DNA of 9,191 nucleotides from Cyanobium sp. M55B138. Lineage in GTDB: Bacteria; Cyanobacteriota; Cyanobacteriia; PCC-6307; Cyanobiaceae. The translations under genes were made by a program, and so were the position numbers. Below, one piece after another: positions 1 to 6,720 of the stretch. The notes beneath the pieces are model-generated. The model ran no database searches and was not told where the DNA came from. It saw only the letters and a list, made by a program, of their open reading frames with translations. Within the stretch, counting starts at the first letter, position 1. Every line of letters begins with the position of its first letter. The stretch lies in assembly GCA_018400215.1 (NCBI GenBank), contig JAGYNF010000054.1, positions 1 through 9,191 on the forward strand. Reading direction: 5' to 3'.

Positions 1-50
1 AGCCAAGAACAATAGCGGTTCCTATTCCTATTTCTTTCGACCCCTTGCCG

Positions 51-75
51 GCCCCCTGGCGCGCCCTTTGGGGGC
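51..75. terminator. Possible weak hairpin downstream of the 93-632 gene
   Basis: GCCCCC (51-56) and GGGGGC (70-75) form a 6-bp stem around a 13-nt loop that contains GGCGCGCC. It lies about 18 bases past the stop of the minus-strand gene ending at 93, where a terminator would be expected. No T-run follows on the minus strand, so it is not a standard intrinsic terminator. Positions 1-50 hold no gene that I can see, only a short TTCCTA-type repetition near 20-36. Confidence 0.25.
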
Positions 76-92
76 AATCGTTAGAAGCCCGT

Positions 93-632
93 CTATTCTG
101 CGCAGGCTGACATGAGGGAGTGCATGGTTTGAACCTGGCCTGGGGACAGATCAAAACTCAGGTTGCCGACTGAGCTTGGCACCATGATCTGCATGGCCAA
201 GTTGTCACTGGGAAGGGGATTAAGGCAGCCCGCGTCGTACTGGGCCGAGCCGGCAGGAATGGCACCCCGTTTGTTGATCAGCAGTTCTTCGCTGAGGTTG
301 GCGAGACTCCAGGACTGTTGATCTCCATCCGTGAGCACCAAAGGATGGGTGTGATCAAGTTTCATCGGTGACGATTCGGCATTTAGTCTCAGGCGTAGGC
401 CAGAGGCGGAGTTGATGTCGGAACGCATGAAGAACATGGCTCCTAACGTGTGGCCCGAACCATCATCAAGAAACCAGTTTCCGGTTGTCTCCTCTGCTGA
501 GGCCGCCAATGGAGCCAGCAAGGACGCTAAAAGTAGGAGTCCAATAGCCATGACACCGATCACTCTCGCGGAGAGATTCCGGTGGGTGTGCCGCGCTAAA
601 TCCTGAAAAAAGGCCCAAAGGGATACTCGCAT
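93..632 (-). CDS. Exported protein of unknown function (179 aa)
   Basis: I do not recognise this protein. Residues 1-27 are polar and contain several arginines. Residues 28-45 are a hydrophobic run rich in Ala and Leu that ends in AASA-EE, which looks like a signal peptidase I site near residue 46, so the mature protein of about 133 residues is probably periplasmic or secreted. The mature part opens with TTGNWFLDDGSGHTLGAMFF and contains two late cysteines (in AGCLNP and SACAE) that could form one disulphide. It looks like a small beta-rich domain without recognisable catalytic motifs. The ATG at 632 has no Shine-Dalgarno sequence. An internal ATG at 551 would leave a signal peptide without a positive n-region, so the longer start is preferred. 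The 158-bp gap to the phosphoesterase gene upstream suggests its own promoter. Reality of the gene is likely, function unknown. Confidence 0.7.
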   Translation of the reverse strand: MRVSLWAFFQDLARHTHRNLSARVIGVMAIGLLLLASLLAPLAASAEETTGNWFLDDGSGHTLGAMFFMRSDINSASGLRLRLNAESSPMKLDHTHPLVLTDGDQQSWSLANLSEELLINKRGAIPAGSAQYDAGCLNPLPSDNLAMQIMVPSSVGNLSFDLSPGQVQTMHSLMSACAE

Positions 633-734
633 GGCATGGGCTATTCAGATGCTTTTTCAAGCTAGGGACACCTGTGGAAACGGCCAGGACGGAAACCACT
701 CCTTGAAAGGGAATTCCATCTCGCTAAAATCACA

Positions 735-756
735 AGCGCGATTTAAAGAAAGCGCT
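735..756. repeat. Small AT-centred inverted repeat in the 633-790 spacer
   Basis: AGCGC (735-739) and GCGCT (752-756) flank a 12-base AT-rich centre with ATTTAAAG. It lies in the 158-bp gap upstream of the exported-protein gene (minus strand) and just past the phosphoesterase stop. The AT-rich centre stands out from its GC-rich surroundings and could be part of a promoter or operator for the gene starting at 632. No clear -35/-10 pair could be fixed. Confidence 0.25.
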
Positions 757-790
757 GTTTTAGGCAGGCGTGGTTTAGTTAGGTGTAGCG

Positions 791-1864
791 TTAGCCCAGC
801 GCGATCACGCCGTCGCGGCGCCGTAGCAGGGGGCCCGCGCTTGGCTGGAGCGATGGGGGCAGATCTTGCGTTGCCCTCACCCGCAGGCCGTTGAGCTCCA
901 CGGTGGTTTCCACCAGTTGATTTTGGCCGCGAAACAGGTCGAGCACGGTGATGGTTTGGAGCGGCGGCAGCTCGCTGTGCAGCAGGCGGCGGGGCCCGCT
1001 GCCCATCGGCCCCAGGCTGAGCAGGTTGAGCGAGCCCACCCGGCCGGGATACCAGGCGTGGTGGTGGCCGCTCACATAGAGGTGCACCCCTTGGCGCTGC
1101 ATCAGCCCCAGCAGCCGTTCCGGCTGGTGCAGCACCTCACCGGGGCGGTCGCGGCCCTGGCTCAGTGCGTAGGGGGGGAGGTGGCCCATCACCAGTCGCA
1201 GCCGGGCTGCACGGGCTGCGGGGCTGGCCAGCTGGGCCTCGGCCCAGCTCCAGTCCTGCTCGGGCACCACGGCGGAGGAGGCATCGATCACCACGGCGAA
1301 CAGGTCGCCCTGCTGCAGGCTGTAGCGGAAGGGAAAACGGCTGGCCTCCACCAGGTTCAGGCCAAGGCTCGCCTGTTGGCTGCGCCAGAAGCGCTCGGCC
1401 CGCTCGCGGTCGAGGCGAAAGGCGTAGCCCTGGGGGCCGCGGCTGCTGGAGGCATCGTGGTTGCCCATGGTGGGGGCAAAGGGCTCTGCGGCGGAGCGGA
1501 TCGGCGTGAGCACCTGGCGATCGAAGGCCTGCCACATGGCATCGAGGTGGGCCGGGCTGAGGCCCTGTTTCTGGCCGGCCACCATGTCGCCACCGCAGAG
1601 CACCAGGTCGGCCTGTAGGGCCTGCACGAGCTCCACACCGCGATGCACCTGGGGGATGTAGCTGGTGGAGCCATAGCTGGCATTGAGATCGCTGATCAAC
1701 ACCAGACGCTGATCACCCCGGGGGATGGTTGGCCAGGGGCGGGCCCGGACCGGCGGCAGGCCCCGGCCCAGCAGCAGGGTGGCGGCCGCCGCCCCCCCCA
1801 GGCTGAGAACGTGGCGGCGGTTGAGGAGCATGGACATTGCAAAGCAGGCCGCCGGGGCAATCAT
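791..1864 (-). CDS. Exported (Tat-type) calcineurin-like metallophosphoesterase
   Basis: This is a dinuclear-metal phosphoesterase, expected to hydrolyse phosphate esters outside the cytoplasm; the substrate is not known. Counting from the ATG at 1864 (357 aa), residues 15-33 carry a twin-arginine signal (NRRHVLSLGG followed by Ala/Leu). The metal-binding blocks follow in family order: SDLN (58-61), GGDM (91-94), GNHD (134-137), GH (227-228) and GHHH (266-269). The first block is DxN where the classical motif is DxH; I recall the same SDLN form in other cyanobacterial relatives, so it is probably a subfamily trait rather than damage. An ATG at 1837 would give a more typical short Tat n-region (MSMLLNRR); neither start has a Shine-Dalgarno. 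It begins 21 nt after the small exported protein gene and is probably cotranscribed with it. A Pho-regulon role is possible but only inferred from the phosphate regulators elsewhere in the window. Confidence 0.85.
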   Translation of the reverse strand: MIAPAACFAMSMLLNRRHVLSLGGAAAATLLLGRGLPPVRARPWPTIPRGDQRLVLISDLNASYGSTSYIPQVHRGVELVQALQADLVLCGGDMVAGQKQGLSPAHLDAMWQAFDRQVLTPIRSAAEPFAPTMGNHDASSSRGPQGYAFRLDRERAERFWRSQQASLGLNLVEASRFPFRYSLQQGDLFAVVIDASSAVVPEQDWSWAEAQLASPAARAARLRLVMGHLPPYALSQGRDRPGEVLHQPERLLGLMQRQGVHLYVSGHHHAWYPGRVGSLNLLSLGPMGSGPRRLLHSELPPLQTITVLDLFRGQNQLVETTVELNGLRVRATQDLPPSLQPSAGPLLRRRDGVIALG

Positions 1865-1885
1865 GATGGCGAGGGCGGCGAGCTG

Positions 1886-2296
1886 TCAGCTCTTGGTCTG
1901 GCCCTTGTTGCCCTTACCCCCAGGCCCCCCCACCGGTGCCTGGATGCCATGGCGCTCGTAGATCTTGCGGGTGGCGTTGCGGTGCTGCTCGCGCTGGGCC
2001 AGGTAGGCCTGGCGTTGGTCCCTCATGCAGCTGCGCAGGGCGTCGGTGTCCTTGGCGGCCTGGGTGCAGCGCTCTGTTTTTTGCAAAATCTGGATGCGTT
2101 GCTTCTGCTCTTGCAGCAGCAGGGCCTTGCGGTCCGGGAAGATCTTGTCCTGCTGGGCTTTGGTGAGGCGCTCCGGTGGCCCGGAATCCTGGGCTGCAGC
2201 TGGCAGCCCGCTGGCGGCGCTGAGCAGCAGGGCCCCCAGGGCGGCAGTGACCCCGCGGCCGAGGCGTTGAGGGGCGAAGGGAAACGACAGGGTCAT
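1886..2296 (-). CDS. Small exported, highly basic helical protein of unknown function (136 aa)
   Basis: From the ATG at 2296 the protein has a clear signal peptide: RLGR, then hydrophobic residues 15-34, then a likely cleavage at AAA-QD (residues 33-37). The mature part of about 100 residues is Lys/Arg/Gln-rich and predicted mostly helical. It contains CTQAAKDTDALRSC (residues 77-90), two cysteines 13 positions apart that could bridge a helical turn. The tail (residues 122-136) is Gly/Lys-rich and probably disordered. I recall similar small secreted proteins in picocyanobacteria but cannot name a function; a periplasmic chaperone-like or envelope-stress role would be guesswork. The same frame stays open upstream to a GTG at 2446 next to the cysK stop, but that extension would bury the signal peptide behind a response-regulator-like stretch. 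The ATG at 2296 is therefore the better start. Confidence 0.72.
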   Translation of the reverse strand: MTLSFPFAPQRLGRGVTAALGALLLSAASGLPAAAQDSGPPERLTKAQQDKIFPDRKALLLQEQKQRIQILQKTERCTQAAKDTDALRSCMRDQRQAYLAQREQHRNATRKIYERHGIQAPVGGPGGKGNKGQTKS

Positions 2297-2446
2297 GGTG
2301 TGGTGGCTGTGGTACGTCCCCATCGTCGCGCCCAAATCTGACCAGACCCCAACCGGCGGGCCTGCAGATGTGACCAGATGTTCATGGGGATGGTGGCGGA
2401 TGTCCGGATCGTCATCGACCACCCAGATCCGGTGGGCACCTGTCAC
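2297..2446 (-). pseudogene. Possible remnant of a response-regulator N-terminus behind cysK
   Basis: Read from a GTG at 2446 that overlaps the cysK stop (GTGA arrangement), the first codons encode [17 protein letters not shown]. The part IWVVDDDPDIR is what is seen at the start of OmpR/RpaA-type receiver domains: beta strand 1 plus the acidic Mg-binding pocket. After about residue 17 the match fades (HHPHEHLVTSAG might still echo helix 1), and no phosphorylatable Asp, Thr/Ser or Lys block follows in any frame. The frame then runs without a stop into the small exported protein gene. The overlap with the cysK stop would suit a formerly coupled downstream gene. I read it as the stub of a deleted response regulator; a chance match or a real N-terminal extension of the next gene are alternatives. 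Confidence 0.4.
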
Positions 2447-3420
2447 GCCAGGGCCAGGCCGGCGGCATCAAAGACGCCTTCAAACAGCACGGAGCTCAGG
2501 TACCGCTCGCCGGAATCGGGCAGCACCACCACGATGGTCTTGCCGGCATAGGCCGGATCGGCGGCCAGACGCAGGGCTGCCGTGGTGGCGGCGCCACAGG
2601 AGATCCCGGCCAGAATGCCCTCCTCTTTCATCAGCCGCCGCGCCATCGTCACGGCCTCTTCATCGCCCACGGTTTCCACCCGGTCCACCATGCTGAGATC
2701 AAGGTTGGGGGGCACAAAGCCGGCACCGATGCCCTGGATTTTGTGGGGGCCTGGTTTGAGTGCCTCCCCGGCCAGGGTCTGGCTGATCACCGGACTGTTG
2801 ACCGGCTCCACCGCCACCGCTTCGAGCGGTTGGCCCAGGGTGGTTTTGATGTAGCGGCTCACCCCGGTGATCGTGCCGCCGGTGCCGACGCCGGCCACCA
2901 GCACATCCACCCGGCCCTCGGTGTCGTCCCAGATCTCCGGGCCGGTGGTGTCGTGGTGAATGTTGGGGTTGGCCGGGTTGGCGAACTGCTGCAGCAGCAC
3001 GTAGCGGTCGGGGTCGGAATCGGCCAGCTCCCGGGCCGCGCCGATGGCCCCGGGCATGCCCTTGCGGCCCTCGGTGAGCAGCAGCTTGGCGCCATAGGCC
3101 GTGAGCAGCTTGCGCCGCTCCAGGCTCATCGTTTCCGGCATGGTGAGGGTGAGCGGGATGCCGCGGGAGGCGGCCACAAAGGCCAGGGCGATGCCGGTGT
3201 TGCCGCTGGTGGGCTCGATCAGTTCCTTGCCGGGCCCCAGCAAGCCATCCTGTTCCGCCTGCCAGATCATCGCCGCGCCGATGCGGCATTTCACCGAGTA
3301 GGCGGGATTGCGCCCTTCAATCTTGGCCAGCACCCGTGCGCCACAGCCCTGGGTCACCCGCTGCAGCTCCACCAGGGGGGTGCGGCCGATGCTGAGGCTG
3401 TTGTCGGCGTAGATCGTCAT
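2443..3420 (-). CDS. cysK: Cysteine synthase (O-acetylserine sulfhydrylase), PLP-dependent
   Basis: It makes L-cysteine from O-acetyl-L-serine and sulfide in the cytoplasm, the last step of assimilatory sulfate reduction. At 325 residues it has the usual family length and all main blocks: SVKCRIG (42-48) with Lys44 as the PLP Schiff-base lysine, the substrate loop PTSGNTG (70-76), the phosphate-binding glycine loop [10 protein letters not shown] (177-186), [15 protein letters not shown] (227-241) typical of CysK, GISCGAA (272-278) and PDSGERYLS (301-309). Nothing is missing, so it should be active. The ATG at 3420 has no Shine-Dalgarno sequence. It is transcribed away from bicA across a 161-bp spacer and leads a minus-strand run toward the exported proteins. 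CysM-type or cystathionine beta-synthase alternatives fit less well, because the IQGIGAGF block and the compact C-terminus are CysK-like. Confidence 0.95.
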   Translation of the reverse strand: MTIYADNSLSIGRTPLVELQRVTQGCGARVLAKIEGRNPAYSVKCRIGAAMIWQAEQDGLLGPGKELIEPTSGNTGIALAFVAASRGIPLTLTMPETMSLERRKLLTAYGAKLLLTEGRKGMPGAIGAARELADSDPDRYVLLQQFANPANPNIHHDTTGPEIWDDTEGRVDVLVAGVGTGGTITGVSRYIKTTLGQPLEAVAVEPVNSPVISQTLAGEALKPGPHKIQGIGAGFVPPNLDLSMVDRVETVGDEEAVTMARRLMKEEGILAGISCGAATTAALRLAADPAYAGKTIVVVLPDSGERYLSSVLFEGVFDAAGLALA

Positions 3421-3581
3421 CGCGGTGCGCCGCTGGGCCCCCAGCCTAGGGATCCCTCCGGGACAGGCTTCCAGCCGGTCTGATGGCAGCCATCGGCATT
3501 GGCAATGCGGCGGTTGACGCGAAATACGCCCAGGGCCGCGGCCTGATCCCTATGGTGCGCCGCACCCTTTCTCCTTCTGCC
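3421..3581. promoter_or_regulatory. Divergent cysK/bicA control region
   Basis: This 161-bp spacer lies between the cysK start (minus) and the preferred bicA start (plus), so promoters for both must lie here or slightly inside. It contains a perfect palindrome at 3482-3494 and a TTGACG at 3514-3519 that could be a -35 element for bicA, but no convincing -10 follows at 16-18 bp. The stretch also reads open in the bicA frame back to an ATG at 3483; the codons there give a low-complexity leader unlike BicA relatives, so it is better read as untranslated. Confidence 0.5.
3482..3494. promoter_or_regulatory. Perfect 13-bp palindrome, candidate operator between cysK and bicA
   Basis: GATGGC-A-GCCATC is a perfect 6-bp inverted repeat around one central base, 88 bases before the preferred bicA start and 62 bases before the cysK start. 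Low-CO2 genes of cyanobacteria are often controlled by LysR-type factors (CmpR, CcmR) that bind interrupted palindromes in such divergent spacers. Assignment to any regulator is inference. Confidence 0.35.
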
Positions 3582-5279
3582 ATGACCACGTCCACCGCAG
3601 CGCCAGGGGCGCCCCGCGGTCCAGGCGGTTGGCGCCCTTTCAACCAGATCAGCGGCCAGCATCTCAAGGGAGATCTCTTTGGCGGCGTCACGGCGGCGGT
3701 GATTGCCCTGCCGATGGCCCTGGCCTTCGGCGTGGCCTCCGGCGCCGGCGCCGAGGCCGGGCTTTGGGGGGCCGTGCTGGTGGGGCTTTTCGCCGCCCTG
3801 TTCGGCGGCACCGCCACCCTGATTTCCGAGCCCACCGGTCCGATGACGGTGGTGATGACCGCCGTTGTGGCCAACCTCACCGCCCGCGATCCGGAGCAGG
3901 GCCTGGCCATGGCCTTCACGGTGGTGATGCTGGCGGGGGTGTTTCAGATCCTCTTTGGCCTGTTGCGGCTGGGCCGCTACATCACCCAGATGCCCTACAC
4001 GGTGATCTCGGGCTTCATGAGTGGCATCGGCATCATCCTGATCGTGCTGCAGATCGGCCCCTTCCTGGGTCAGGCGATCCCCAAGGGGGGGGTGATCGGC
4101 ACCCTCTCCACCCTGCCCGCCCTGGTGCAGAACGCCCAGCTCGATGAGGTGGTGCTGGCCCTGATCACCCTGGCGATCCTTTGGTTTACGCCGGCGCGGA
4201 TCAAGAAGGTGGCCCCGCCCCAGCTGATCGCCCTGGTGCTGGGCACCCTGCTCTCCCTCAGCCTGCTGCAGGGGGATGCCGATGGCCTGCGCCGCATCGG
4301 CACCATTGCCTCGGGCTTCCCCCAGCTGCAGATCCCCCACTTTGCGCTGCCCCAGCTGCAGCTGATGCTGGTCAACGGGGCCGTGCTGGGCATGCTCGGC
4401 TGCATCGATGCCCTGCTCACGGCGGTGATCGCCGACAGCATCACCCGCACCGAGCACAACTCCAACAGGGAATTGATTGGCCAGGGCCTGGGCAACCTGG
4501 TGTCAGGACTGTTTGGTGGCCTCCCGGGTGCCGGCGCCACCATGGGCACCGTGGTGAACATCCAGAGCGGCGGCCGCAGCGCCCTCTCGGGCATCGTGCG
4601 CGCCCTGATCCTGATGCTGGTGATCCTGGCTGGTGCTGGGCTGGCGGCCCAGATTCCCCAGGCCGTGTTGGCGGCGATCGCCCTCAAGGTGGGGGTCGAC
4701 ATCGTCGACTGGGGCTTCCTCAAGCGCGCCCACCGCATCTCGCGAACGGGGGCTTTGATCATGTATCTGGTGATCGGCCTCACGGTGCTGGTCGACCTGA
4801 TCGCCGCCGTGGGTGTCGGCGTGTTCATCGCCAACATCCTCACGATCGACAAGATGAGCGCCCTGCAGAGCAAGGCGGTGAAGTCGGTGAGCACCGGCGA
4901 TGGTGAGCTCGACATTCCCGATGAGGAGAAGGCCCTGCTCGACCAGGGCAAGGGCTTGGTGCTGCTCTTCCAGCTCAATGGCGCCATGCTCTTCGGTGTG
5001 GCCAAGGCGATCGCCCGGGAGCACAACGCCATCCGTGAGTGCAGGGCGGTGATCTTTGACCTCTCGGAGGTGTCACACCTGGGCGTGACCGCGGCCCTGG
5101 CGGTGGAGAACGCCGTGGAGGAGGCCGTGGAGAAGGGCCGCAGCGTCTACGTGGTGGGGGCCTGCGACGTGACCCGTCGCCGCCTGGCCCAGCTCAAGCT
5201 GTTTGAACTGCTGCCTGCAGACCACACGGAAATCAGTCGCCGCGAGGCGCTGGAACGGGCTGTGGCCTCCCTGGCCTGA
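3582..5279 (+). CDS. bicA: Sodium-dependent bicarbonate transporter, SulP family
   Basis: It imports bicarbonate with Na+ across the plasma membrane for the CO2-concentrating mechanism. From the ATG at 3582 it has 565 residues, close to the roughly 566 of the Synechococcus PCC 7002 BicA that I remember, and resembles it along its length. Residues 29-68 hold the opening block (DLFGGVTAAVIALPMALAFG); SEPTGPMT is at 82-89, MPYTVISGFMSGIGI at 137-151, and GCIDALLT near 273-280, whose Asp276 and Thr280 correspond to the Na+ ligands (Asp258/Thr262) described for Synechocystis BicA. GAGATMGTVVNIQSGGR is at 316-332. About 435 residues of membrane domain (14 spans expected in the family) are followed by a C-terminal STAS domain from about 449, with FDLSEVSHLGVTAALA. 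ATGs at 3483 and 3552 are in frame but add a leader unlike relatives; no start has a Shine-Dalgarno. The last 47 bases overlap the convergent gene 5233-5556. A true sulfate SulP is the alternative, but the match to BicA is much closer. Confidence 0.93.
   Translation: MTTSTAAPGAPRGPGGWRPFNQISGQHLKGDLFGGVTAAVIALPMALAFGVASGAGAEAGLWGAVLVGLFAALFGGTATLISEPTGPMTVVMTAVVANLTARDPEQGLAMAFTVVMLAGVFQILFGLLRLGRYITQMPYTVISGFMSGIGIILIVLQIGPFLGQAIPKGGVIGTLSTLPALVQNAQLDEVVLALITLAILWFTPARIKKVAPPQLIALVLGTLLSLSLLQGDADGLRRIGTIASGFPQLQIPHFALPQLQLMLVNGAVLGMLGCIDALLTAVIADSITRTEHNSNRELIGQGLGNLVSGLFGGLPGAGATMGTVVNIQSGGRSALSGIVRALILMLVILAGAGLAAQIPQAVLAAIALKVGVDIVDWGFLKRAHRISRTGALIMYLVIGLTVLVDLIAAVGVGVFIANILTIDKMSALQSKAVKSVSTGDGELDIPDEEKALLDQGKGLVLLFQLNGAMLFGVAKAIAREHNAIRECRAVIFDLSEVSHLGVTAALAVENAVEEAVEKGRSVYVVGACDVTRRRLAQLKLFELLPADHTEISRREALERAVASLA
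4674..4681. repeat. HIP1 octamer GCGATCGC
   Basis: A perfect HIP1 palindrome lies inside bicA (codons for AAIAL). HIP1 is a highly over-represented octamer in many cyanobacterial genomes and supports the taxonomic assignment. Confidence 0.7.
5007..5014. repeat. HIP1 octamer GCGATCGC
   Basis: A second perfect HIP1 copy lies in bicA, in the STAS domain codons for KAIAR. I saw only these two in the window, so this genome may be only moderately HIP1-rich. Confidence 0.7.
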
Positions 5280-5556
5280 AGCCCGTTATGGGGGGGTGGG
5301 GCAGGGGTTCCCACTCGATTTTCACCACATCCACCGGCCCCCGGTCGCTGTGGTTCAGCTCCTGGGCGGCCCGAAGGGCCGCCTCGTGGGTGTGAAACAG
5401 GTAGGCCTCATGGGCCTGCAGCACTTCGGTCACGGCCTGATCCCCGTCCTGAACGGCGAGGTAGTGGCCGTTGTCCAGTCGCTGAATGGCGTACCGCTCC
5501 GGCTGGGTGCAATCCATCGGGTGGGATGGATCAATTTCAGGGGCCCAGAAATGCAT
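5233..5556 (-). CDS. Small soluble protein of unknown function (107 aa), overlapping the 3' end of bicA
   Basis: I do not recognise it. There is no signal peptide or membrane segment, so it is probably cytoplasmic. Residues 20-82 look like a compact alpha/beta domain: ERYAIQRLDNGHYLAVQ suggests two strands, then an acidic stretch, a helix EAALRAAQEL (58-67) and a strand VDVVKIEWEPL (75-85). The Pro/Arg-rich tail (86-107) seems disordered, and about its last 15 codons lie over the end of bicA on the opposite strand. Start at the ATG at 5556; an ATG at 5517 is possible and keeps the domain. It lies 69 nt behind the PhoR-like kinase gene on the same strand, so it could be the last gene of that operon. 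The amino-acid make-up looks coding, unlike the Arg/Pro/Gly shadow frames around it. Confidence 0.6.
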   Translation of the reverse strand: MHFWAPEIDPSHPMDCTQPERYAIQRLDNGHYLAVQDGDQAVTEVLQAHEAYLFHTHEAALRAAQELNHSDRGPVDVVKIEWEPLPHPPITGFRPGRPQPVPAPRGD

Positions 5557-5625
5557 GGCGGCGCAGGGATACCTCTACAAGGTAGCCAGCCTGCCCAAAC
5601 TGGAGGGTGGCCCCATGGATGCCCA

Positions 5626-6720
5626 CTACGGCACCTGGGCGTTGTGCACCGGCAGGATCAGTTCCATCAACGCACCCCCTTCGGGATGGTTGCTGGCCTG
5701 GATCCTGCCGCCATGGGTCACGGCGATCTGCTGCACGATCGCCAGGCCCAGGCCGCTGCCACTGCGCTGGCTGCGCACCCGTGAGGGATCGCCCCGGTAG
5801 AAGCGCTCGAACAGGTGCTCCAGGTCCTGTTCCCCCAGGCCCGGGCCATGGTCCCGCACGCCCACCAGGCACCAGCCGCCCCGGCTGCTGAGCGATACGA
5901 CCACCTGGGCTCCATCCGGGCTGTAGCGCACCGCGTTGTCGATCAGGTTGAGCAGGGCCCGGTGCAGGCGAGATCCATCGGCCTGGATCTCCAGGGGCTG
6001 CCGTTGCTCCAGGCTGAGCCCAATCTGACGCTGGGCAGCCAGGGGTCGCAGGCCTGTCCACACCTGTTGCACCAGCTGACCCAGTTCCACCGGCGCCAGC
6101 TGCAGGCCCCGGCCGGGCACGGTGTTCTCCAGGCGCGACAGTTCCAGCAGGTCGCGCACCAGATCCTGGAGGCGCAACAGCTCCCGCTGCAGCCGTTCCA
6201 CCAGGCGCTCGTTCTGGGGATTGACCTGGTCGGCCAGGCTGTCCCCCACCAGCACCAGGGCCGTGAGGGGGGTTTTCAGTTCGTGGGCCACATCGCTCAC
6301 CCAGCGCTCCTGCTGTTGCAGCTGGGCTTCGAGGGAACGGCGGCTCTGCAGTTGCACGCCCATCCAGCCCTCCACGCCGGGCACCACCATCACGTCGTAG
6401 TCCTGCTGGCGGTAGGGCCACTCCAGGCGCTGGGGCCGATCCTGACGGCGGGCCAGCCCCACGCTGTTGGCCAGGTTGGGGTCGTCACACACGTCGCCCA
6501 GGTGCCTGCCCCGCGAGAGCCGGCTGCCCTCTAGGCCGAGGATGCGCTCGGCCCGGGGATTGAGGTGGCGGATCCGGTTGTGGCGGTCGAGCAGCATCCA
6601 GCCGATCGGTGAGGCATCCATCCAGCTCAGCAGCTGCTGGGAGCTGGGCAGGTGGGGATTGCGGTTCCGGCGCTGGCGCCACCAGCGCCAGAGCTGGCCA
6701 AGACCCATGGGTTCCGCCAT
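5626..6720 (-). CDS. phoR: PhoR/SphS-like sensor histidine kinase
   Basis: This is the kinase partner of the response regulator just upstream, expected to phosphorylate it under phosphate limitation. From the ATG at 6720 (364 aa), residues 1-28 are Trp/Arg-rich, residues about 29-120 form a PAS-like domain (MDASPIGWMLLDRHNRIRHLNPRAERILG), and a short coiled linker follows. The HisKA domain has SDVAHELKTPLT with His146. The HATPase_c domain has the N box LLNLIDNAVRYS (Asn262), the G1 box DHGPGLG (290-296), the F box FERFYR and the G2 box GSGLGL (321-326). All catalytic boxes are intact. I see no clear transmembrane span; the Trp-rich N-terminus could at most be a peripheral membrane anchor. 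The ATG overlaps the stop of the regulator gene by one base (TGATG), which implies translational coupling. Pho function is inferred from the family and the pairing, not proven. Confidence 0.85.
   Translation of the reverse strand: MAEPMGLGQLWRWWRQRRNRNPHLPSSQQLLSWMDASPIGWMLLDRHNRIRHLNPRAERILGLEGSRLSRGRHLGDVCDDPNLANSVGLARRQDRPQRLEWPYRQQDYDVMVVPGVEGWMGVQLQSRRSLEAQLQQQERWVSDVAHELKTPLTALVLVGDSLADQVNPQNERLVERLQRELLRLQDLVRDLLELSRLENTVPGRGLQLAPVELGQLVQQVWTGLRPLAAQRQIGLSLEQRQPLEIQADGSRLHRALLNLIDNAVRYSPDGAQVVVSLSSRGGWCLVGVRDHGPGLGEQDLEHLFERFYRGDPSRVRSQRSGSGLGLAIVQQIAVTHGGRIQASNHPEGGALMELILPVHNAQVP

Noticed and set aside
866..1618. Plus-strand open frame antisense to the metallophosphoesterase (250 codons)
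   Set aside because: His/Gly/Ala-rich shadow; the opposite strand carries the ordered metal-binding motifs.
2743..3483. Long plus-strand open frame antisense to cysK (246 codons)
   Set aside because: It mirrors cysK on a GC-rich strand, has a low-complexity His/Gly/Gln composition and no domain; cysK on the other strand has all catalytic motifs.
3514..3519. TTGACG as a sigma-70 -35 box for bicA
   Set aside because: No -10-like hexamer at 16-18 bp downstream; left as a remark only.
4070..5032. Long minus-strand open frame antisense to bicA (320 codons)
   Set aside because: Ser/Arg/Pro-rich shadow of bicA with no recognisable domain.
5486..5800. Plus-strand frame with the plausible-looking stretch MAAQGYLYKVASLPKLEGG
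   Set aside because: It starts over the 107-residue minus-strand gene and ends antisense to the PhoR-like kinase domain, where it becomes Arg/Pro/Trp-rich. Only the 69-bp gap looks protein-like, and I see no family.
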